A stretch of DNA of 56,976 nt from Candidatus Latescibacterota bacterium (GCA_011772205.1 WVZY01000018.1:1-56976); one strand, 5' to 3'. Shown: positions 1 through 8,529, counted from the stretch's first letter. Translations and numbers: made by a program. The notes: a model not told the origin generated them from the letters alone.

Positions 1-85
1 GAAGCGGGAGCGTGGTGAGGAATCCCCAGGGAGCCTTCCTATTTGCTTCTGCTCGATGGTTTGTCCATCCCATCACGTGACAATC
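1..85 (-). repeat. Partial copy of GC-rich dispersed intergenic repeat
   Basis: The first ~36 bases read gaagcgggagcgtggtgagg and continue into a ccccagggagcc block. The same string occurs near 27,585-27,615, and reverse-complemented at 56,920-56,957. Positions 71-87 (tcccatcacgtgacaatcc) are, on the minus strand, close to the gattgttgcgtgatgggg part of the copy at the right end of the window. The copy is cut by the window edge and lies just 3' of the sodN stop codon. Confidence 0.75.
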
Positions 86-86
86 C

Positions 87-554
87 TTATTTTTTCGCTT
101 CGAAATACGAGTCGTTGAATGTATCCGTAAGAGCTTTTAGCTTAGCGACGTTGTCGAGGTCAATGGACTGTTTTGTTTTCATGGCATAGACGAGCATTTC
201 GTGCAGCAGTGAGAGATGCTTCAAATATTTCTTGTGTTTTGCTGCATCTTGCTCGTCAGTGGGTTTCACACGTTGTGTCAAGAAGTACTGCGCAACGATG
301 TGCTGAATCTCATTGGCATGCGTTTCTTTGTTATCGATCCAGCGCACGAGCTGGTTATAGTTGACGGATTGCCCTTGGGATAATTCTGCGATCATTTTCA
401 TTGATTTCTCAATTGTGCTGATGTGCTCTTTGATCATTTCGATGCGCATTTTATCACCATATATTCCACAGGGAATCTCGCAGTGGGCAATTGCCTTTTT
501 GAAAGGGGCGGCGAACAACAACACAACGAACACGTACAAGAGAATCTTTTTCAT
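87..554 (-). CDS. sodN: Nickel superoxide dismutase with an N-terminal signal peptide
   Basis: The 155-aa product should dismutate superoxide to O2 and H2O2 at a nickel centre. Residues 1-23 form a Sec-type signal peptide (two Lys, a hydrophobic core, then AIA). Cleavage after A23 would give a mature N-terminus HCEIPCGIYGD, which matches the family's nickel hook (HCxxPCGxY). His24, Cys25 and Cys29 would become His1, Cys2 and Cys6. The rest is helical and family-like, about 132 residues against ~117 in Streptomyces. In the family the hook is normally exposed by the SodX peptidase; no sodX is seen here, so I infer that signal peptidase does the job and that the enzyme acts outside the cytoplasm. 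A strong AAAGGAGG lies 7 nt upstream of the ATG. The gene is monocistronic and faces out of the window. I see no clear operator. Confidence 0.93.
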   Translation of the reverse strand: MKKILLYVFVVLLFAAPFKKAIAHCEIPCGIYGDKMRIEMIKEHISTIEKSMKMIAELSQGQSVNYNQLVRWIDNKETHANEIQHIVAQYFLTQRVKPTDEQDAAKHKKYLKHLSLLHEMLVYAMKTKQSIDLDNVAKLKALTDTFNDSYFEAKK

Positions 555-769
555 CTCGAAGCCTCCTTTGATAATCCATTGGTCCGTGAATGTGTTTTCT
601 CGAGACGGTCGATTTTTTCTGTTACATGCCGGTTTTGCAGATGCATCAAATGCTAACCAATACAGTGGTCGGCACTCTGTAACTTCTAAGGAAGATAACG
701 GCTCCGGCGATGTAACGCAAAGGGGGATTCATTCCCTGACGGCAGCGCAAGTGATTAAATAACAAGATG

Positions 770-1441
770 TTATATCATCGCAAAGCCTTTGCGGGCTTCT
801 GACACGAACGCTTTCACGAGTTCCGGGTCTTTCCACCCATCGACACCTTCGACCCCCGTGTGTGCATCGACGCCCGCCGGTCGCACTTGGAGGATCGCTT
901 CTCTTACATTTTTTGGAGTGAGACCTCCCGCTAGGATGATCGGGTGTGACGAGTATTCGGCCAGTTGGCGGCTGGTGGTCCAATCGTGCGTCTTGCCCGT
1001 AGCCCCTCGGGCACCCGTGTCGGGATCATAGGTGTCTACTATGAATCCATTGACGAGATGGCTGCTTTCGCGAACGGCGGCTTTGAGATCACCGAGATTG
1101 CCCTCTCGAACGATGAGGCTCTTTATCACGTCCACATCGGGCGCGCCAACCTGGATTTGCAGGAGTGTGTCCGGCGAGGCGTCACCGTGCAGCTGAACGA
1201 TATGGGCACGAATGCTGCGGCACAGAGAGATGATGTCGTCGGCGTTATCGAGGTAGGTGATCAAAACGGCGCGCGCCTGAGAAGGCAATGAACGAACGAT
1301 TCTCGCCGCTTCGGCCTCAGGAATGTCTTCTCCGTGCATGGGAAGCCCCAATGGAAAGCCAATGTGGTCGACACCGCATTCGATCAACATCGTTGCTTCC
1401 TGGAGGTCTCGAATTCCTGCGATTTGAATCAGGTCCTTCAT
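770..1441 (-). CDS. TrpF-like (phosphoribosylanthranilate isomerase family) barrel protein lacking the catalytic Cys
   Basis: This 223-aa TIM-barrel protein belongs to the phosphoribosylanthranilate isomerase family. Family landmarks are visible: VQLHGD near residue 83, the VDT acid near 137 followed by GATGKTHDW, the phosphate loop ILAGGLTPKNV near 170, and a terminal GVDAHTGVEG. In canonical TrpF the N-terminal motif is KxCG[IL]T, with Cys as general base. Here it reads QIAGIRD, so the Cys is replaced by Ala, while the general-acid Asp is kept. The usual VSSGVE is also changed to AHTGVE. No other tryptophan gene is nearby; the gene ends a run that includes an MDR oxidoreductase and adenylate kinase. 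It may be a paralogue with a different substrate rather than a tryptophan enzyme. No Shine-Dalgarno sequence is apparent before the ATG. Confidence 0.75.
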   Translation of the reverse strand: MKDLIQIAGIRDLQEATMLIECGVDHIGFPLGLPMHGEDIPEAEAARIVRSLPSQARAVLITYLDNADDIISLCRSIRAHIVQLHGDASPDTLLQIQVGAPDVDVIKSLIVREGNLGDLKAAVRESSHLVNGFIVDTYDPDTGARGATGKTHDWTTSRQLAEYSSHPIILAGGLTPKNVREAILQVRPAGVDAHTGVEGVDGWKDPELVKAFVSEARKGFAMI

Positions 1442-1516
1442 GGGTAAGCAATTTGCCGAAGGTGTGTTTTCACTTAAGGATATTCCGCAGCAGGAGCCGT
1501 CATTGCGGAATACCTG

Positions 1517-2467
1517 TTATTCTGATATCCGGAGAACGATCTTCCCTCTGGTGTGGCCCTCCTGGATGTGCTCGTGGGCTTTTCGAGCGTCTTTTAGCGG
1601 AAAGACTCTATCGATGACCGGTTTGATTTGTCCCGCATCCACAAGCTTGGAAAGCTCGGATAATTGGTTTGATTCCGGCCTCACAAGGATATGCGCGGCG
1701 CGCACTTGGTGGGCCGCCGCTGCTTCTTCGGGCGAAGGGCGGAGGATCGTGACGAGAATCCCGCTTTTCTTGAGGACGCCCCAGGATCGTTCCCTCGTCT
1801 CCCCGCTCATGCTGTCCAGAATAACGTCCATGTCCTGGACGACGTTTTCGAATTTCACGGTTGTGTAATCTACGAACTCATCGACGCCGAGTTCACGAAG
1901 GAAAGCTCCGTTTCTCGCTGAGGCGGTGCCGGTTACATGCGCTCCTTTCCATTTGGCGAGCTGCACGGCGATATGCCCCACACCGCCGGCGGCAGCGTGT
2001 ATGAGCACTTTTTGTCCGGGTGACAATCCCCCTGCTTCGAACAGCGCCTGCCACGCGGTGAGTGATGCGAGCGGGAGGGCCGCGGCATGCTCATGGTCGA
2101 CGGAAGTCGGTTTATGAGAGACGTGATCGGCGGGAGCGGCGACATATTCGGCATAAGCTCCTCCAACACCGGGGAAGTTCACCATTCCATACACTTCATC
2201 GCCAGCTTTGAAATCCGTTACAAGGTTCCCGGCTGCCTCGACCACGCCAGATACGTCCCAGCCCAGAATCAATGGAAATGGATCTTCGGGGAGCAGTCTG
2301 CTGGCCATTCCAGTCCGGGTTTTCCAGTCAACCGGATTTACGCCAGCCGCGCGAATGTGGATCAGAAGTTCGGTCTCTTTCGGTTCCGGCCGGGGTGCTG
2401 CTTCGAACGTCAAGACATCCGGATCGCCGTATTTATGTATTCGAACAGCTTTCATGGATTCGGACAT
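1517..2467 (-). CDS. Zinc-independent MDR family NADP-dependent oxidoreductase (quinone reductase-like)
   Basis: The 316-aa protein is a medium-chain dehydrogenase/reductase of the quinone oxidoreductase type. It has an N-terminal GroES-like domain (GVNPVDWKTRTG near residue 40, ILGWDVSGVV near 67), then a Rossmann fold with the nucleotide-binding AAAGGVGHIAVQLAKW near 158. The Cys/His catalytic and structural zinc ligands of alcohol dehydrogenases are absent, as expected for the quinone reductase/enoyl reductase branch. It probably reduces quinones or reactive enones with NADPH in the cytoplasm. A purine-rich AAGGAAGGAGA precedes the ATG at good spacing. Only 18 bp separate it from the adenylate kinase gene upstream, so the two are probably co-transcribed. 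The exact substrate cannot be told from sequence. Confidence 0.9.
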   Translation of the reverse strand: MSESMKAVRIHKYGDPDVLTFEAAPRPEPKETELLIHIRAAGVNPVDWKTRTGMASRLLPEDPFPLILGWDVSGVVEAAGNLVTDFKAGDEVYGMVNFPGVGGAYAEYVAAPADHVSHKPTSVDHEHAAALPLASLTAWQALFEAGGLSPGQKVLIHAAAGGVGHIAVQLAKWKGAHVTGTASARNGAFLRELGVDEFVDYTTVKFENVVQDMDVILDSMSGETRERSWGVLKKSGILVTILRPSPEEAAAAHQVRAAHILVRPESNQLSELSKLVDAGQIKPVIDRVFPLKDARKAHEHIQEGHTRGKIVLRISE

Positions 2468-2485
2468 CGCCGTTCTCCTTCCTTT

Positions 2486-3172
2486 TCATCGAATGATTTC
2501 CGTCAGGATCTCGTCGATGTCTTTGAAAACCTCTTCGATTGATTGATCTCCATTCACTCGAATCAACACGCCTTTTTTTTCGTAATATTCGATGAGAGGA
2601 GTCGTCATTTCATGATAGACCTTGATGCGGTTTTGGATGGTTTCTTTTGTGTCGTCTGCACGCTTTCGAGCGAGCAGTCTTTCCATCAGCACTTCATCCG
2701 GAACGTTGAGATCGACCACTCTTATTTGAGCATTTCCCCGTTTCGAGAGAATCGGTTCGAGTCCTTCAGCCTGGCGAATCGTGCGAGGAAAACCATCCAA
2801 GATGAAGCCGTCTTTGCAATCCGGTTCGCTTAGCCGCTTTTCGATCAGGTCCAGAACGATCTCGTCGGCCACGAGCTCACCGCGTTCCATAACGTCCTTG
2901 ACCTTATTCCCCAGTTCCGTTTCTTCAGCGACCTCGGCCCGGAGGATCGCCCCGGTGGAGATATGCGCGATAGCGTATTTTTCTTTGATTTTCTTTGCCT
3001 GCGTGCCCTTGCCCGCGCCCGGGGGGCCTATAATAATTAGCTGCAGAGGAATCTTTTCCTGTTTCTGTCCCGATTCGTAGCTCTTTGCCGACTCGGTGCC
3101 CTCTTCGCCACCGCAGAAAACAGCTTGAAGCGCAAATAGCATGATAAGGAATAAAATGTAAAATTTTCTCAC
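2486..3172 (-). CDS. adk: Adenylate kinase with N-terminal signal peptide (exported or membrane-anchored)
   Basis: The core is a normal adenylate kinase: P-loop IIIGPPGAGKGTQ (residues ~46-58), the AMP-site segment ISTGAILRAEV, the LDGFPRTIRQAEGLE block, and a short LID (RKRADDTKETIQNR) without the zinc-binding cysteines. It interconverts ATP, AMP and ADP. The start is decided by the ribosome-binding site: GAGGAGG lies 6 nt upstream of a GTG at 3172-3170, giving 228 aa; a longer in-frame reading lacks such a site. That start exposes MRKFYILFLIMLFALQAVFC followed by GGEEGTESAKS, i.e. a hydrophobic signal with a possible lipobox Cys at 20 (AVFC, with an unusual Phe before Cys). After it comes a ~20-residue polar linker to the kinase. 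Housekeeping Adk has no such leader, so an extracytoplasmic or anchored enzyme is inferred. The neighbouring genes are LOG-family and MDR. Confidence 0.88.
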   Translation of the reverse strand: MRKFYILFLIMLFALQAVFCGGEEGTESAKSYESGQKQEKIPLQLIIIGPPGAGKGTQAKKIKEKYAIAHISTGAILRAEVAEETELGNKVKDVMERGELVADEIVLDLIEKRLSEPDCKDGFILDGFPRTIRQAEGLEPILSKRGNAQIRVVDLNVPDEVLMERLLARKRADDTKETIQNRIKVYHEMTTPLIEYYEKKGVLIRVNGDQSIEEVFKDIDEILTEIIR

Positions 3173-3287
3173 GATAGACCTCCTCGATAGCCGTTCGTAA
3201 AACGCCGCTCCCATATGCTTATTCGAAAACAAAAGAATTACGAAGCGCTTTCTGTATTCATTCTTAAAGCATCAAAGTAAACAGGAC

Positions 3288-4247
3288 TCAACTCTCTGTC
3301 CTCTCCTCCCGGTGCCACTTAACGATGTGATTCCAGATCTCTTCGGCCGTTTCTGCGAATGCGAAGAGATGCGCATCCTCAGGGTCGATAACTCCTTCGG
3401 ACACCAGGTAATCGGCGTCGAAGGTTCCTTTCCAGAATTCCTCGCCAACAAGAACCACCGGCATCGGTTCGACGGTGCGGGTCTGAATGAGAGTGAGGGT
3501 TTCGAAGAGTTCATCCAGCGTCCCGTATCCTCCAGGAAATGCAACCAGCGCCTTTGCGCGCTTCAGGAAATGCATTTTTCTCAGTGCGAAGTAGCGGAAC
3601 TGGAAACAAAGATCCGAAGGGATGTACGGATTGGGATACTGCTCCAGGGGAAGTGCGATGCTCAACCCGACTGTTTTGGCATCGACGTCGGAAGCTCCTC
3701 GGTTTGCCGCTTCCATGATGCCCGGGCCGCCCCCGGTCACCACGACGAATTCATATTTGCCTGATGTCTGGCAGGTTCTGCTCACCAGGTGTGAGAATTC
3801 ACGAGCAACCTCATAGTAGTGAGCTTTGGCCATTAGTCGCTCTGCAACGGAGACTTTTCGCTTCGATTCCAGGTTCTTGGGATTTTTCTCGAGATCAGCT
3901 TTCGCCTTCATTAGATTTCTCTTCGCGATTGCAGGCTCCATGATGCGCGTTCCGCCGAAAACGACGATCGTCGATTCGATCCCGTGCTCCGTTAATCCGA
4001 GCTCTGGTTTGAGAAACTCGAGCATCAACCGGGCTGGACGGAGTTCATCACGCTGCAAAAAATCGGGATCCATATCCGCTCGTCTGTACGTTGGACTCCG
4101 CATGATCCGCTTGATGCGGTTTTCACCGTTCGGGTCATCGGGAGGTACTCGAAGAATGGCCTGGGGAAGCGGCTTTTTGCGGCGTCCCGGAGGGCGCTTG
4201 TGATGAGTTTTTCCGCTGCGGCGTATGCTCGGTGAGCCTTTTTTCAT
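3288..4247 (-). CDS. LOG-family (TIGR00730) nucleotide phosphoribohydrolase, long form
   Basis: This 319-aa Rossmann-fold protein belongs to the LOG family, often misannotated as lysine decarboxylase. The family signature PGGYGTLDELFE is present near residue 240, along with the TGGGPGIMEAANRGA nucleotide-binding segment near 170. Characterised LOG enzymes remove ribose 5-phosphate from AMP-type or cytokinin riboside monophosphates. The protein is over 100 residues longer than plant and short bacterial LOGs. The extra part is a very basic N-terminal tail (KRPPGRRKKPLPQ region) and a helical segment before the fold. AAGGAAAGG precedes the ATG. It lies between a glutamine synthetase-family gene and adenylate kinase on the same strand. 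Because it may release adenine or use AMP, a link with the neighbouring AMP-using kinase is possible but unproven. Confidence 0.85.
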   Translation of the reverse strand: MKKGSPSIRRSGKTHHKRPPGRRKKPLPQAILRVPPDDPNGENRIKRIMRSPTYRRADMDPDFLQRDELRPARLMLEFLKPELGLTEHGIESTIVVFGGTRIMEPAIAKRNLMKAKADLEKNPKNLESKRKVSVAERLMAKAHYYEVAREFSHLVSRTCQTSGKYEFVVVTGGGPGIMEAANRGASDVDAKTVGLSIALPLEQYPNPYIPSDLCFQFRYFALRKMHFLKRAKALVAFPGGYGTLDELFETLTLIQTRTVEPMPVVLVGEEFWKGTFDADYLVSEGVIDPEDAHLFAFAETAEEIWNHIVKWHREERTES

Positions 4248-4344
4248 ATCCTTTCCTTTCGGCTTCGAGGGTTCCAGCCGAGATCCAGGCGGGGGGAATC
4301 TAAACGCCAGGAGTTTTCACCGGACCCGAATGCAGGCATCTATC

Positions 4345-5883
4345 TCAATGACGGTGCAGATCTTTATGCATGATTTCACGAGTCTTGAGCAGGCGGTCAT
4401 CAGCGGGCAAATCAGCGAGCTCCTCATTGATATTCTCATCTTTTTCAGCCTGCAGCAGCTTTGCGACGTAATCGATGATGCTCGCGGGAAAGATATTTTT
4501 TCTCTCGTACAACGTGCGTTTTTCGAGAAGAACTTTCGAAGATTCGACACAGCTTGTCGGTAAACCGGGGAGCTGACTCAATAGTTTTTCATCATTAAAG
4601 ACGTTTCCGGAGACATAAAGTTTTTCAGCTTTTTCCAGAGCACCTGAGTTGGTCAATCCCCATTCCGCGGCCATCGCCAGCCCAGCAAGGAGCAGGTGAA
4701 TGATAGCACTCCCGTCGGGGCTGCGGAGTTCCACCGTCTGACGGCCTTCGAGATCCTTGAATTCCGTATCCTGTTGGGGATTCAGCCGATGGGCAAGATT
4801 GTCGATTCTGGCCCATCCCAGTGGCACGCGGATCATCGCGCTGCGGTTCAGGTCGCTCCAGCATATACGCGTTGGAGCTTCCTGGTTGGGCACCAGTCTC
4901 AGGTAGGCCGAAGACACCGTGTTTCCAAAAGCAGTCAGGGAATCCGCGTATTCGCACAATCCTCCGATCATCTTCTTGGCTTGAATGGAAAGATTCCCTT
5001 CTTGATCGATCATCACGTTTTTATTCTCCTTCATCAGCTCCATGTGTACGTGGAGTCCATTTCCCGCGATTCCTTCTTCGATCTTTGGTGCGAACGTCGC
5101 CACGCATCCGTATTTGAATGCGATATTCCGGATGAGCCAGCGCGAGAGTACCAGGTGGTCGCCGGCATCTTCGATGGGAGTAGGGAGAAACTCGACTTCG
5201 AGCTGTTCGGCTTGCTTTCCCTTGATCTCTTCGAGGTCGCTGCGCACGTTCCCCACGTGCCCTACCTCGCTGTGGGCGTATTTCACCGCGCCGGTGATCT
5301 GGGTGATGTAGTAAACCATTTCGTTGAGTATTTGGCCGGCTTTGATGAACGGGGTTGAAGCGTGGTAACCTCTTTGTTTGGGATTGGGGTAGATATGAAT
5401 GCCGGGGTCACTCAATAGGAAGAATTCCAGTTCGCCCATTGCGTAAAGGTCGAGCTTGCTGTTATTACGAAACAGTTCGTGCGCTTTTATCAAGATCGTA
5501 TCCCAGGCGAAATGCGCGAGAGTCCCGTCACTGGTCAGGTAGCGGCATATAAAATCCAAGCTGCCTTCATCGAACGGATTCAAGAAAGCGGTCTTGTAAA
5601 CCGGAATGGCGTATAAATCAGAGAGGGAAGCGTCGATCAAGCCTTTGAACAATGATGAGCCATCCACCCTTTCGCCATCGGCTAAAATTCTTTCCGCCTG
5701 GTAGCGGTTTGCTATCGGTAATTTCAGCTCTTTTAGCTTTCCATCCAGAGCGGTGTAATGGAACGTGATTTTCTCGATATGTTTTTCTTCGATGACCCTG
5801 ACCAGGTCCTCCCGGGTATACTCGGATCGTGGTTTATCTACAATCCGAGAAATGGGATTGGAGAGCGCATACTCTTGCCCCAT
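4345..5883 (-). CDS. Glutamine synthetase family protein
   Basis: The product is a glutamine synthetase-fold enzyme of about 512 aa. A beta-grasp N-terminal region (ITFHYTALDGKLKELKLP) precedes the catalytic domain, which has GELEFFLLSD (metal-ligand Glu), the HASTPF segment, EVEFLPTP, GNGLHVHMELM (ATP/metal-site His), RLVPNQEAPTRICW, and ELRSPDGSA near the C-terminus. The family ligates ammonia or amines to glutamate using ATP. Spacing between motifs differs from GlnA type I, and the protein resembles the more divergent GS-like group, so the true substrate may not be glutamate plus ammonia. GGAGG lies directly before two adjacent ATGs; the second (5883) has the better 5-nt spacing and was chosen. 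A longer in-frame reading to 5973 lacks such a site. It heads the minus-strand run with LOG and adk. Confidence 0.85.
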   Translation of the reverse strand: MGQEYALSNPISRIVDKPRSEYTREDLVRVIEEKHIEKITFHYTALDGKLKELKLPIANRYQAERILADGERVDGSSLFKGLIDASLSDLYAIPVYKTAFLNPFDEGSLDFICRYLTSDGTLAHFAWDTILIKAHELFRNNSKLDLYAMGELEFFLLSDPGIHIYPNPKQRGYHASTPFIKAGQILNEMVYYITQITGAVKYAHSEVGHVGNVRSDLEEIKGKQAEQLEVEFLPTPIEDAGDHLVLSRWLIRNIAFKYGCVATFAPKIEEGIAGNGLHVHMELMKENKNVMIDQEGNLSIQAKKMIGGLCEYADSLTAFGNTVSSAYLRLVPNQEAPTRICWSDLNRSAMIRVPLGWARIDNLAHRLNPQQDTEFKDLEGRQTVELRSPDGSAIIHLLLAGLAMAAEWGLTNSGALEKAEKLYVSGNVFNDEKLLSQLPGLPTSCVESSKVLLEKRTLYERKNIFPASIIDYVAKLLQAEKDENINEELADLPADDRLLKTREIMHKDLHRH

Positions 5884-6069
5884 CATTTCCTCCAATATTT
5901 GATCTTGAATCGCGGCGATCCCATGAACCCGTTTTGTGATGAATGATTGGTGACGGATCGTCGCTCGCTCCAACCGCCCCGGGCTGCGCCGCCGAAGGGC
6001 GATGCTGCGTGCGAGATTATACAGCGGCGAATTGCTTTAAGCAAGATCCACCGAGCGCGAAAGATCACA

Positions 6070-6219
6070 TTACTCCTTTGAAGCTTTTCCCTGCGATGGG
6101 CGCTGATTTCCGATATCGACAATTACCTTCCATGTTCCGCCGGGTTGCTTCCATACGTTCAAATATTTCCCATAGCTGACCAACGGTGATATGAAGGTCC
6201 TTCGCTGCCGGTTAATCAT
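6070..6219 (-). pseudogene. Truncated C-terminal remnant of a DUF4440/SnoaL-like protein
   Basis: A 49-codon reading frame on the minus strand ends ...VSYGKYLNVWKQPGGTWK then VIVDIGNQRPSQ. This is the characteristic C-terminal end of DUF4440 (SnoaL-like) proteins, typically YGKYLTVWKKQPDGSWKVVxDIGN. The N-terminal two thirds of the domain are missing. The frame's ATG (6219-6217) overlaps the TGA stop of the aldo/keto reductase gene in an ATGA arrangement, so it could still be translated by coupling. I treat it as a decayed gene. It might have been a partner of the reductase, or be a chance relic after deletion. The 186 bp between it and the glutamine synthetase-family start hold nothing else I recognise. 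Confidence 0.6.
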
Positions 6220-7043
6220 GGGGCGTCCGTAGGATCCCAGGTAACCCTATAATCCTCGCTCAAAGAATCGAGAAGCGCCATGTCCTCCTCGGAGATTCGA
6301 AAGTCGAAGACATCGGCGTTTTCATAAATCCGGTCCTTCCTCACCGACTTTGGTATTACCACCACGTCGTGTTCCAACGTCCAGCGAACCAGGATTTGCG
6401 CCGGCGTTTTGTTGTATTTGCCCGCGACAGAAACGATATTGCTGTCATGCAATTTTTCGCCTCGGGTAAGGGAGCAGTACGCTTCGAGTTGAATCTGGTG
6501 CGAACGGCAAAAGTCCAGGAGATCTTTCTGGTAAAGAAACGGGCTGAACTCGACCTGATTTACGGTCGGAATAACCGGCGTGTCAGCAAGAAGTTCCTCC
6601 AAATGGCGTATGGTATAGTTGCTCACACCGATGGACCGGCACCTTCCTTCCTCAAAAAGTGTGATAAGGGCCTTCCAGGTTTCTCCCCTCAGGCCTTGGA
6701 CGGGCCAGTGGATGAGATAAAGATCCACATAGTCCAAGCCAAGGCGATCAAGACTTGCATGGCAGGCCCTAATGGTTTTGTCGTATCCATGATCCGAGTT
6801 CCAGACTTTGGTGGTGATGAAAATCTCGTCGCGAGGAATGGAGCTGTTTTTCACTGCAATACCGACATCACGTTCGTTGTTATAAATCATGGCCGTGTCG
6901 ATGTGCCTGTAACCGGCATCCAATGCGTGTCTGATTGCATTTTGTGTTTCACTCCCCCGAGCAGCACGAAAAACCCCAAGGCCGAAGTAAGGTATCTTGC
7001 TGCCGTTGTTCAGGGGAGCTCTGCTTGTGATGGTCTTGTCCAT
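6216..7043 (-). CDS. Aldo/keto reductase
   Basis: This 275-aa (alpha/beta)8 NADPH-dependent reductase has the complete aldo/keto reductase signature. It includes GYRHIDTAMIYNNERDVG (catalytic Asp and Tyr, residues ~45-62), the catalytic Lys in FITTKVWNSDHG, the catalytic His in LYLIHWPVQG (~110), and the C-terminal coenzyme loop VVIPKSVRKDRIYENADVF (~230). The length is typical of the bacterial 2,5-diketo-gluconate reductase/YvgN-like group. The likely role is reduction of aldehydes or ketones in the cytoplasm; the substrate is not predictable. A GAGGAG lies 9 nt upstream of the ATG. Its TGA overlaps the ATG of a truncated DUF4440 remnant. The gap to the upstream trkH gene is only 37 bp, so it may be read from the trk transcript. 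Confidence 0.93.
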   Translation of the reverse strand: MDKTITSRAPLNNGSKIPYFGLGVFRAARGSETQNAIRHALDAGYRHIDTAMIYNNERDVGIAVKNSSIPRDEIFITTKVWNSDHGYDKTIRACHASLDRLGLDYVDLYLIHWPVQGLRGETWKALITLFEEGRCRSIGVSNYTIRHLEELLADTPVIPTVNQVEFSPFLYQKDLLDFCRSHQIQLEAYCSLTRGEKLHDSNIVSVAGKYNKTPAQILVRWTLEHDVVVIPKSVRKDRIYENADVFDFRISEEDMALLDSLSEDYRVTWDPTDAP

Positions 7044-7080
7044 CGTTCATTTCTCCTCGGACGTCGATTGTTCGAAGCGA

Positions 7081-8523
7081 TTACTTGCGCCAGTAAGAAG
7101 GTGAAAAAAGAATTATAACCGTAAAGACCTCCAAACGCCCCATCAACATTAGAAGGGCCAGCACCCACTTGCCGATCAACGGAATGTGCGCGTAGTGGTC
7201 GGTTGGCCCCACTTTCCCCAATCCGGGTCCGATGTTCCCAAGGCTCGCTGCAACGGCTCCGAAAGATGTGGCCATATCGAGACCCATGGAGGACATTGCA
7301 AGGACGCCGATGACGAACAACAACATGAACAGGATGAAGAATCCCACTACGTTTGTTGCTACCTCGCGTGACACCGAGCTATTACCGATACGGACCGGTA
7401 CGACGGCATGGGGGTGGAGCAGGCGCGTGAATTCGCTGAAAACGAACTTTACCAAAATAAAGATGCGCATGATCTTCATCCCGCCTCCCGTCGAACCCGC
7501 GCACCCGCCCATGAACATCATGATGAACAGAATGAACTGGGAGCTGAAGGCCCACTGTTCGTAATCCGCTGTGCCGTAGCCCGTAGTGGTCAGAATGGAA
7601 ACAACTTGAAAAAGGGTCTTGCGGAGCGCCAGCGCAGCGTTTTCATACCGGAGAAGGAACGTGTCGAGACCGATAAGGATGGTTGCTGCTATAATAATGG
7701 AAAAGAAGACGAGGAATTCTCGATTCCGGAAATACGCTTTGAAATTGCCCCGCAGAAACCGGTAATGCAGCGCAAAATTGGTTCCGGCAAGCAGCATAAA
7801 AAATATCACCACATAATCGACGTATGCGCTGTTATAGGATCCGATGCTCGCGTTACGCGTTGAGAAACCGCCTGTCGCCATGGTTCCGAATGTATGGCAA
7901 AGAGCCTCGAACAAACTCATTCCTCCAAGCATCAAGAGCGCGGTCTCCGCTGCGGAGATCAGTACGTAGACACCCCACAGGATCTTCGCCGTTTGCGTAA
8001 TACGCGGGGTGAGCTTGTCCGCCGTCGGACCGGGGACTTCAGCTTTGAAAAGCTGCATTCCCCCGACTCCCAGGAAAGGGAGTATGGCGAGCGAAAGGAC
8101 AATGATACCCATTCCACCGATCCAGTGCGTGAGGCTGCGCCAGAAGAGAATTCCCTCTGGGAGGCTTTCGATGTCGGTCAGGATCGTGGCGCCGGTCGTG
8201 GTGAACCCGGACATGGTTTCGAAGAATGCATTGGTAAATGAGGGTATGGTGCCCGAGATGAGAAATGGCAGGCTCCCGAAAATGGAGAAAGAGACCCAGC
8301 CAAAGGTGACCACAGCGAAGCCCTCTTTGGGCCTAAGGTCGCGTTCGAACCGGGTGGACTTGAATCCGATAAGCCCGCAAACAAAGGTGATGATGGCGCT
8401 GAAAAGCAGCTGGAAATGTACGGCATCACCATAATGCAGGGAGAAGGGAATGGGGAGCAGCATGGCGATCGCCAAGAACATCAAGAGGAAACCGAGGATA
8501 TGGATTACGCTCGAGAAGTGCAT
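7081..8523 (-). CDS. trkH: Trk potassium uptake membrane subunit TrkH
   Basis: The 480-aa polytopic protein is the K+-translocating subunit of the Trk system in the inner membrane. The four pore-loop repeats of the SKT superfamily can be traced: [12 protein letters not shown] (~105), [12 protein letters not shown] (~215), [11 protein letters not shown] (~315) and [14 protein letters not shown] (~430). All keep the central Gly of the selectivity filter. Long hydrophobic segments alternate with these loops as in TrkH/KtrB. It starts 6 bp after the trkA stop, with only a weak ribosome-binding site, which points to translational coupling with TrkA, the regulatory ring that gates it. Confidence 0.95.
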   Translation of the reverse strand: MHFSSVIHILGFLLMFLAIAMLLPIPFSLHYGDAVHFQLLFSAIITFVCGLIGFKSTRFERDLRPKEGFAVVTFGWVSFSIFGSLPFLISGTIPSFTNAFFETMSGFTTTGATILTDIESLPEGILFWRSLTHWIGGMGIIVLSLAILPFLGVGGMQLFKAEVPGPTADKLTPRITQTAKILWGVYVLISAAETALLMLGGMSLFEALCHTFGTMATGGFSTRNASIGSYNSAYVDYVVIFFMLLAGTNFALHYRFLRGNFKAYFRNREFLVFFSIIIAATILIGLDTFLLRYENAALALRKTLFQVVSILTTTGYGTADYEQWAFSSQFILFIMMFMGGCAGSTGGGMKIMRIFILVKFVFSEFTRLLHPHAVVPVRIGNSSVSREVATNVVGFFILFMLLFVIGVLAMSSMGLDMATSFGAVAASLGNIGPGLGKVGPTDHYAHIPLIGKWVLALLMLMGRLEVFTVIILFSPSYWRK

Positions 8524-8529
8524 CTTTCA

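Noticed and set aside
643-653. GCATCAAATGC near the sodN start as a Nur/Fur operator
   Set aside because: Arms are only four bases and the site is ~90 bp from the start codon; too weak to call.
4259-4281. TCGGCT/AGCCGA hairpin as a terminator after the glutamine synthetase-family gene
   Set aside because: The stem is short and followed by AAGGAAAGG (the LOG ribosome-binding site), not a T tract.
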